From Hydractinia symbiolongicarpus (taxonomy: Eukaryota; Cnidaria; Hydrozoa; Anthoathecata; Hydractiniidae): a stretch of 60,000 nt of DNA. The position numbers and the translations under genes were made by a program. The notes under the pieces are model-generated. The model had not been told where the DNA came from. It saw only the letters and a program-made list of their open reading frames with translations, and searched no databases. Shown one piece after another: positions 54,493-60,000 of the stretch. The stretch spans positions 4,900,001-4,960,000 of the forward strand of contig NC_079883.1 in NCBI RefSeq assembly GCF_029227915.1, written 5' to 3'. Position 1 is the stretch's first letter. Every line of letters starts with the position of its first letter.

Positions 54493-55869
54493 ACCTCATT
54501 TGTTAGGGATACAAACGCAGAGAACAAAGAAAGGGCTAAAGTAAACTGTCTCAGTATACAAGGTGTTGTGAGAATGCATTAGTAGCTTTGAGATCCTACA
54601 GAAGTTCTTATTTGTTTCTCCAATAACCTATCCAAGCCTGATTTCTAATTTTACTTTCCTATAACTATGTAACTGTACGCTTTGGATGAGTAAAATATCA
54701 ATGCTCATTCACCCAACTAACAATTGACTTTCACAGTGTGATATCCTTGCACAAAAAGTTTAATAATTCTCTACAAAATATTTTAAAAAAGTGAGTTCGA
54801 GAGAGAACTTGAAACTAGCCTTATTCTTAGGGCTGTTGATAGCTGAAAGTAAAGTGAACCACTCGGCCAATCCTACTAAAATACAGAGACGGTTTGCAAA
54901 ATCCATTGTGTTGTAATTTTTCATTTCATAATAAGGGCCTAGTTCCAAGGTTTCTTAATTAGTTTCTTAATTTCAATTTTTTCGCGATTCGAAAGTTAAC
55001 TCGTCTGGAGTATTGCAATGACCTTGTAAATAAATCGCATGTTTTATTGATGGTTGGATGGTGTCTATCAGAAATAGACATAGAATGTAGTAGTAAAAGT
55101 TTCTTTTGGTTTCTACATGTAGGTTTCTTATAAAAAAAAAAACATGTATAGGGACTCAAATTTTGTGCAATTAGACGATATCAGGCTGTCGTTTTGCTAA
55201 ACCTAATTAAGTCGCAAATTTACCTTTGATGGAGAATCGAGGAGTTTTGTAGTGGAAAAGCTAAAAAGGTGAGATTCGAGAGTGGAAGAATATATAACAA
55301 AACTGTGAAAAATGAAAGTCTCGATATCTTCTGCTGTTTTTCCTCTTTCTTATTTACTCATATGCATCAGATCACACCCCGAACTCGCCGTTTTTTTGAA
55401 GAATTTCGCCCTTAAGTTTCTTACAGGAAATGTATCTTCAATATTTTTTATTTTTATTTTTTTAGAGTATAATGATCTCCAAACCTCGACCCAGGCTGAA
55501 GAATTCGCTATCTTTTGTCCGGTTCTCATGCATTGGAAATGAGGCCATAGAAAGCGAATTTTTTTTCGATTCGGATAGATGCAGGGATGAGTACAAGTTG
55601 CAGCACGGCTTGTCGTGATGCTCAGTTTTTTTCGTGTGAAATTTGCACGCAGTTTTGCAGCGTACCACAAGCAATATTATTAGTTACAACTATCGCAACA
55701 AAGATGTTAGCCCCTACAAACGAAAAAAAAATGTTTGGCTTACTAAATAAACAGTGAAAGTCGCATCAAAACATTTACGCTAGCCGACATTTTCAAGTGC
55801 CCAAAATGACCTACACTTTCCAACAGCTTCGCTACTACTAGGGATAACAAATAAAAATCATATTATGCG
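54493..55869. other. Stretch without a supported gene
   Basis: Frames of 60-100 codons occur on both strands (54,760-54,948 and 55,350-55,670 on minus; 55,312-55,542 on plus) but overlap each other and have no recognisable motifs. Confidence 0.35.
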
Positions 55870-56290
55870 CGACACTATATATTTGAACAAAAACAGCCTC
55901 TATCAAAATTCTTAACAAAATTATTCTTGCATCAAAAATGTCCACTTTCCGTCTTTCCAAAACCAACCGCTCTAACCAGAATATACACGGCACTATATAC
56001 TTGAACAAAAAACCTTATCAAAATTATTAACAAAATTTACAAGTTTCATCAAAAATCTTTCCAAAACCAACCGCTCTAACCGGAATATACACGGTACTAT
56101 ATACTTGAACAAAAAACCTTATCAAAATTATTAACAAAATTTACAAGTTTCATCAAAAATCTTTCCAAAACCAACCGCTCTAACCGGAATATACACGGTA
56201 CTATATACTTGAACAAAAAACCTTATCAAAATTATTAACAAAATTTACAAGTTGCGTCAAAAATGTCCAATTTTTGTCTTTCCAAAACCA
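55870..56290 (+). repeat. Tandem repeat with a 104-bp unit, about four copies
   Basis: ACTATATACTTGAACAAAAA begins at 55,992, 56,096 and 56,200, with a diverged copy at 55,874. The central copies are almost identical. The array ends within 20 bp of the stop of the secreted-protein gene on minus. Confidence 0.85.
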
Positions 56291-56308
56291 AACGCACTAA
56301 CCAGATAT

Positions 56309-56593
56309 TCAGCATCGGCTGTTTGGAAATTTTCGAATTACTTCCAATAAGTCAATACAAACAGGAACATCAACCATCTTGCATTCGCGATAATATCCCC
56401 GGTAACTACTATGTTTCACCGTACATTTGTTTTCGTGTGACATTTCACACATATGTCTGGTCACCGGATGGCCGTTGATCTTGAAAGTCATGTTTTTTTG
56501 CGTGACACAAATATCACAACTGCTCCTAGGATTAGCGTTAACGTTGCAAGCCAACGCTACAATCGCAAATGACACGTACAATAGAAGCATCAT
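56309..56593 (-). CDS. Small secreted cysteine-rich protein
   Basis: 94 codons from ATG at 56,593, a complete single-exon frame. A classical signal peptide (MMLLLYVSFAIVALACNVNA, predicted cut after residue 20) is followed by 74 residues with seven cysteines at 26, 29, 49, 57, 71, 79 and 94, including an early CxxC. A TATA box and initiator lie upstream in the right place, which raises the chance that it is real. I do not recognise the family. It could be a structural, defence or venom-type peptide; the sequence alone does not decide. An odd number of cysteines in the mature part suggests dimerisation or a missing exon. Confidence 0.55.
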   Translation of the reverse strand: MMLLLYVSFAIVALACNVNANPRSSCDICVTQKNMTFKINGHPVTRHMCEMSHENKCTVKHSSYRGYYRECKMVDVPVCIDLLEVIRKFPNSRC

Positions 56594-56687
56594 GATTGAA
56601 GTTCAAAGCCTCTAAAATTTCTCCGTGAAGCGTCGGCTTCTTCCTAGTTCTTAACACGTACAGCTCCTAGCATAAACTGTTGTTTCG

Positions 56688-56720
56688 ACTGAAAGTTGTT
56701 TATCAGAATTCTTATTTATA
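56688..56720 (-). promoter_or_regulatory. Core promoter of the secreted-protein gene
   Basis: TATAAATA on minus at 56,720-56,713, and TTTCAGTCG with a candidate start A at 56,690, 30 bp downstream. The 5' UTR would be about 97 nt. Confidence 0.5.
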
Positions 56721-56739
56721 CACAAGAGCAGGTATCACA

Positions 56740-57531
56740 CCTTTCCTTCCCGCTTGCTTAATTGCACACCTGCTTAAAAATTTCACAACAGTATTGTGCA
56801 ATTTCGTGCGCAGACTCCTTCATTTTGTCGGAATTTTGATTCGAGGGCTATCAGCGCACCCAACACCCCAAGCCCAACTGTCTTTTTTAAATAGAAAAAT
56901 CATTCCTTTTGAAAATTTTGCATTGTTTTTAAGACTTTTCTTTCAAGCGGCAAATCAGGACAGAAAAACTTTAGCGGTATTTTTACGTCCAAAAATAGGC
57001 CTTTAAGTTAAAGGGGTTGGTAATGTAGTGTTGCGACTATCAACGACGATGGAGAGTGTATATAAAAAGCGACGTTGTTTATGTTGAAAGGGTTGAGATA
57101 GAAATACATATGGCTAGAGAACACACGTGTTATGATTAAATTCTTATATAAATTAGTGAAGTTAAAAATACTAAAGGCCCTTATCAAAAGGTAGAACAAA
57201 TATCCTAATTTCTGTTCGTTTAGTGCCTCAATTGCTAGCTGAAAGTTACGTCAAGCCCGTAATATAGACGAGCTTTCTGGGAATAGCCTCGTTTTCAAAA
57301 TATTATGTTGCATTAACTTCAGTTTTGTCATGATAATTTGATATTCTATCTGAATAACCTTATTTGAAGGGCATAGAACTATTATAAGATTTCGGATGGC
57401 GTCATAATTATTATAATTTATAAATTCGGGAAAGGTGTATTAAATCGTAATAAAATTTTTCTTGCATGAAAAAATTAAAATTAAAAAGATGTTACGTTTA
57501 TATCCTGATAAATGTTATGAAAATTTCAATT
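56740..57531. other. Stretch without a gene
   Basis: A plus-strand frame at 56,680-57,006 has no recognisable motif and overlaps the promoter. TATATAAAAAG at 57,059 on plus looks like a TATA box without an obvious gene. Confidence 0.35.
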
Positions 57532-57690
57532 TTACATGGCGGAAGATTTTATTCTATCAAGTCGAGAAAATTGTGTCTTCGAATGCAGATTTTTTTGCCT
57601 CGTAAAAAATCTTTTTTACGAGGCAAAAAAACTTTTTACATGACGGAAGATAGGTTCTAGTAAGTCTTGAAAACTGTGTCCCGAAAGTCA
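57532..57690 (+). repeat. Direct repeat of about 55 bp flanking a perfect hairpin
   Basis: TTTACATGGCGGAAGAT (57,532) and TTTACATGACGGAAGAT (57,635) start two similar copies. Between them, 57,591-57,630 is a hairpin with 19-bp arms (TTTTTTGCCTCGTAAAAAA) and a 2-base centre. Confidence 0.75.
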
Positions 57691-59036
57691 AACATATATT
57701 TCTTTGCTTGGTTCACGTGCACTGCTAGAAACGCCCTCCACACAGATTTGTTACATGGCTTCCCTGTACTAAGCCTTATCCCGGTATTTCTCGTGAAATC
57801 CCTTAATGCTATTCATTCGTCGAAATAAAAAAAGCTTGTGTCAGCATAATTTACATTATTTACACAATAACATATTATACAAAAGTTAAAAAAGTATAAA
57901 AAAAACTTAAAAACTAAAAACGTTCTTTTTACATCAGAGGATTCAAAAATAAAAAGTTAAAAATCGTTAATTTTAGGTTGAGTCGAATAGTGGCTGAGCA
58001 AAATTATAAAAGTATATAAAAATACAAAAGTATAAAAAAGTATAAAAAAGTATAAAAATAAGTATAAAAATAAGTATAAAAATAAGCACAAAAAGGTACA
58101 AAAATAGCAATGTTTTTTACAAGTATATACAGCTCGACTGAGTCAGTGGTGTCGTCACTCACCAACAGTAGCATAAGACACTCCCTCTGCTGTGCAATTA
58201 AAAAATACAGTAAACGAGAACAAGTGTTTAGTAAAATGGTAAGGAATTTTCAGTGATGAATATTGAACAGACAGTTATATTGAACAGATTCGATCAACTA
58301 TGCAACAAAATGCAACGAAAATTTTTAATTAGCTACTGCCACAATCAACATTTCTGAGGTACACAACAACAACAACAACAACAAAACATTTTACAAAAGA
58401 ATAATGATAATAAAATAACTGTGAAAGATTTTTACTCGACAATCTTTTTTTTTCGCACTTCTCGTGTGTGAAACTCTCAGCCACATGTGTCGTTGTTTTT
58501 CCTTTGAATACGATCTCTAGTCTTTTAGTGCAATGTCGTTTTTCTGTCTCTGTAACTCTGTTTGTAACTGTTTTTTTTCTATAGTTTCCTGCTAGCAGTG
58601 GCTTCGGCCTTCCACGAAGCGATCTATTTAAAAAACAATGAGTCATTTTTATGCATCGTTGTGTTAAATGGGTAATACAGGATTTAAAATTTGACACCGG
58701 AAAATGGTAGCCATGTGATGGTACAGATGGTGTACTGACATCACCTAGAACAGAAACTTTTGATATTTCTTACAAACAAAATGTATGCCATTTTATCAAT
58801 TTTTAAAAACGAATGAAAAAAATTAAAAGTAATTTTTAAACAAATATTTACAATTTTCTGGAAATAGCGAGGTTTGTTATAAAAAATTGTCACGTAAAAC
58901 TAAGAAATAAAAATTAAATAAAAAATCGAATATTGTTACCCTTTTGAATATATCCATGCTCCTTTAAGTTACTTTAGCCTTCAAAACAATGTCACATTTC
59001 TCACAGTATGCGGCTATCTCTTTTGCATCTGTCTAA
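57691..59036. other. AT-rich stretch without a supported gene
   Basis: 57,880-58,110 is a simple AAAAGTATAA/AAATAAGTAT repeat. A 122-codon minus frame at 58,329-58,697 includes a run from an (AAC)n repeat and has no recognisable domain. Confidence 0.4.
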
Positions 59037-59737
59037 AGGCTGAAATACACTACCATTTTTCAATGATACATTCAATGACATTAAAGATGACAAATTTTGG
59101 CGCGACTTATCATTAAAAACATGAAACTTGAGCATGTTTTCTTAGCAATATGGACTCTGAAGAAGAAATGCAGCTGCTGTTGCAGTGTATATGTAATCTG
59201 AAAAGAGAGTCAAACATAGGAAAAGAAAGCAAAGAAATGTTTGGGTGAAGCCGTGGTTTTAAATAGGCGAACTGAACTTGGCATCTACAATATTCTCATG
59301 TATGAACTACGCGTGGAGGAAATTGCAGAGTATACGCGATTTTTAAGAATGCCGCCGAATATTTTTGATGAGCTCATTAATCTTATAGAAGCACATTTAC
59401 GAAACCCAATTCCAGCTAAAAGGCTGGCTGCTCCAAATCTCAATAAAATTTTCAGTCGCTTCTTGCGTCCCTATTCTCGGGTGAATTATCTTGTTCAAAT
59501 CTTTGTTTTCAAAAATGTTTACGCCAAAACTATATCGCGTGCAACAAGTGTGCGAAAACAATGGATTCGATTTAAAACAATAGAAAAAAAATGTCATTGA
59601 AAAATTAAATGTTCAACTATTAATTTTTTAAGGTCATTGGGAATGAGAGTGTAAAAAATGACATTTTTTCCTGTATACACTGTCATTTTTCAATAATTGG
59701 AAAATGATCATTGAAAAATGATAGTGTATTTCAGCCT
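59037..59737 (+). mobile_element. PIF/Harbinger-like element, internally deleted
   Basis: 701 bp bounded by the inverted repeat AGGCTGAAATACACTA(C/T)CATTTTTCAATGAT on both sides (about 30 bp). Flanking triplets are TAA and TAG, close to the 3-bp TAA-type target duplication of this superfamily. Inside is a fragment of a Harbinger transposase. Confidence 0.7.
59150..59600 (+). pseudogene. Harbinger transposase, N-terminal fragment
   Basis: ATG at 59,150 starts MDSEEEMQLLLQCICNLKRE. After frame changes, NVWVKPWF and then RRTELGIYNILMYELR, FLRMPPNIFDELINLIEAHL give the conserved N-terminal region of Harbinger transposases. Similarity stops near 59,420, before the catalytic DDE part, so the rest was deleted. 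Confidence 0.65.
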
Positions 59738-59851
59738 TAGGAGAGAGGTTTTGTAAATTATTTATAGTTTTATATTTTATCAATGTACAATGAAACAACG
59801 ATCCTAAAACATATAAAATAACGGTAGGACAGGTTAAAAAAAATTACATAC

Positions 59852-59981
59852 CTTTCTTCAGTCAAAATAAAGTTTACTATCCGCCCCCTGAATGAAGATG
59901 CTTCTTCTAACGCAGGTGAAACAGCTATGACGTAAATAAGTTCCTGTTTGTTCTCTACGTTTCTGATCTTACAATTCTCAG
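59852..59981 (-). CDS. Candidate internal exon of an unidentified gene
   Basis: 130 bases open between acceptor GGCTAAATAG and donor AAAG|GTATGT (phase 1 to 2), encoding ENCKIRNVENKQELIYVIAV then SPALEEASSFRGRIVNFILT. Composition looks like a real protein (alternating beta and helix). No family is recognised; the rest would lie right of the window and left in the repeats. Confidence 0.4.
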
Positions 59982-60000
59982 CTATTTAGCCACCAAAAGA

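Overview
This window looks like nuclear DNA of a cnidarian, probably a medusozoan. It is strongly AT-rich, has short introns with GT-AG borders, and is packed with decayed transposons of types common in cnidarian genomes (Polinton/Maverick, Ty3/gypsy, Penelope-like, several LINE families, hAT-like and PIF/Harbinger-like non-autonomous elements). The organism call is inference from style and family recognition; no search was run.

Layout. 33-1056 (minus): first three coding exons of an acidic gene with a SUMO-interacting-like N-terminus, cut by the window start. 1700-7241: a Penelope-like GIY-YIG fragment split by a complete Ty3/gypsy element (1850-7043) with 160-bp LTRs and a 5-bp target duplication. 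7242-7499: a LINE 3' end. About 10.4-19.9 kb: a decaying Polinton with PolB, small membrane-protein genes, zinc-ribbon and HNH remnants and a packaging ATPase on plus, facing integrase, a membrane protein and the major capsid protein on minus. A truncated LINE (19.93-21.15 kb) abuts the capsid gene. 21.1-23.6 kb: foldback repeats, microsatellites and a 203-bp tandem repeat.

25,172-41,874 (minus): the main host gene. Reading splice sites by eye gives 22 exons with matching phases at every junction and 3,750 coding bases. The predicted protein of about 1,249 residues has a protein kinase domain, a charged linker, two zinc fingers, a tyrosine-recombinase catalytic domain with R, R, H and Y in place, and an acidic tail that includes a recently duplicated exon. 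A kinase joined to a Crypton-type recombinase is, as far as I know, not a described architecture. It is the best candidate for something new here, with the caveat that two adjacent genes could have been chained together.

45.1-52.6 kb: three LINE copies of two types, one carrying a PHD-like finger after its reverse transcriptase. 52.6-60 kb: minisatellites, a small secreted cysteine-rich gene with a visible TATA box (56,309-56,593, minus), an internally deleted PIF/Harbinger element (59,037-59,737) and a probable exon of another minus-strand gene at the right edge.
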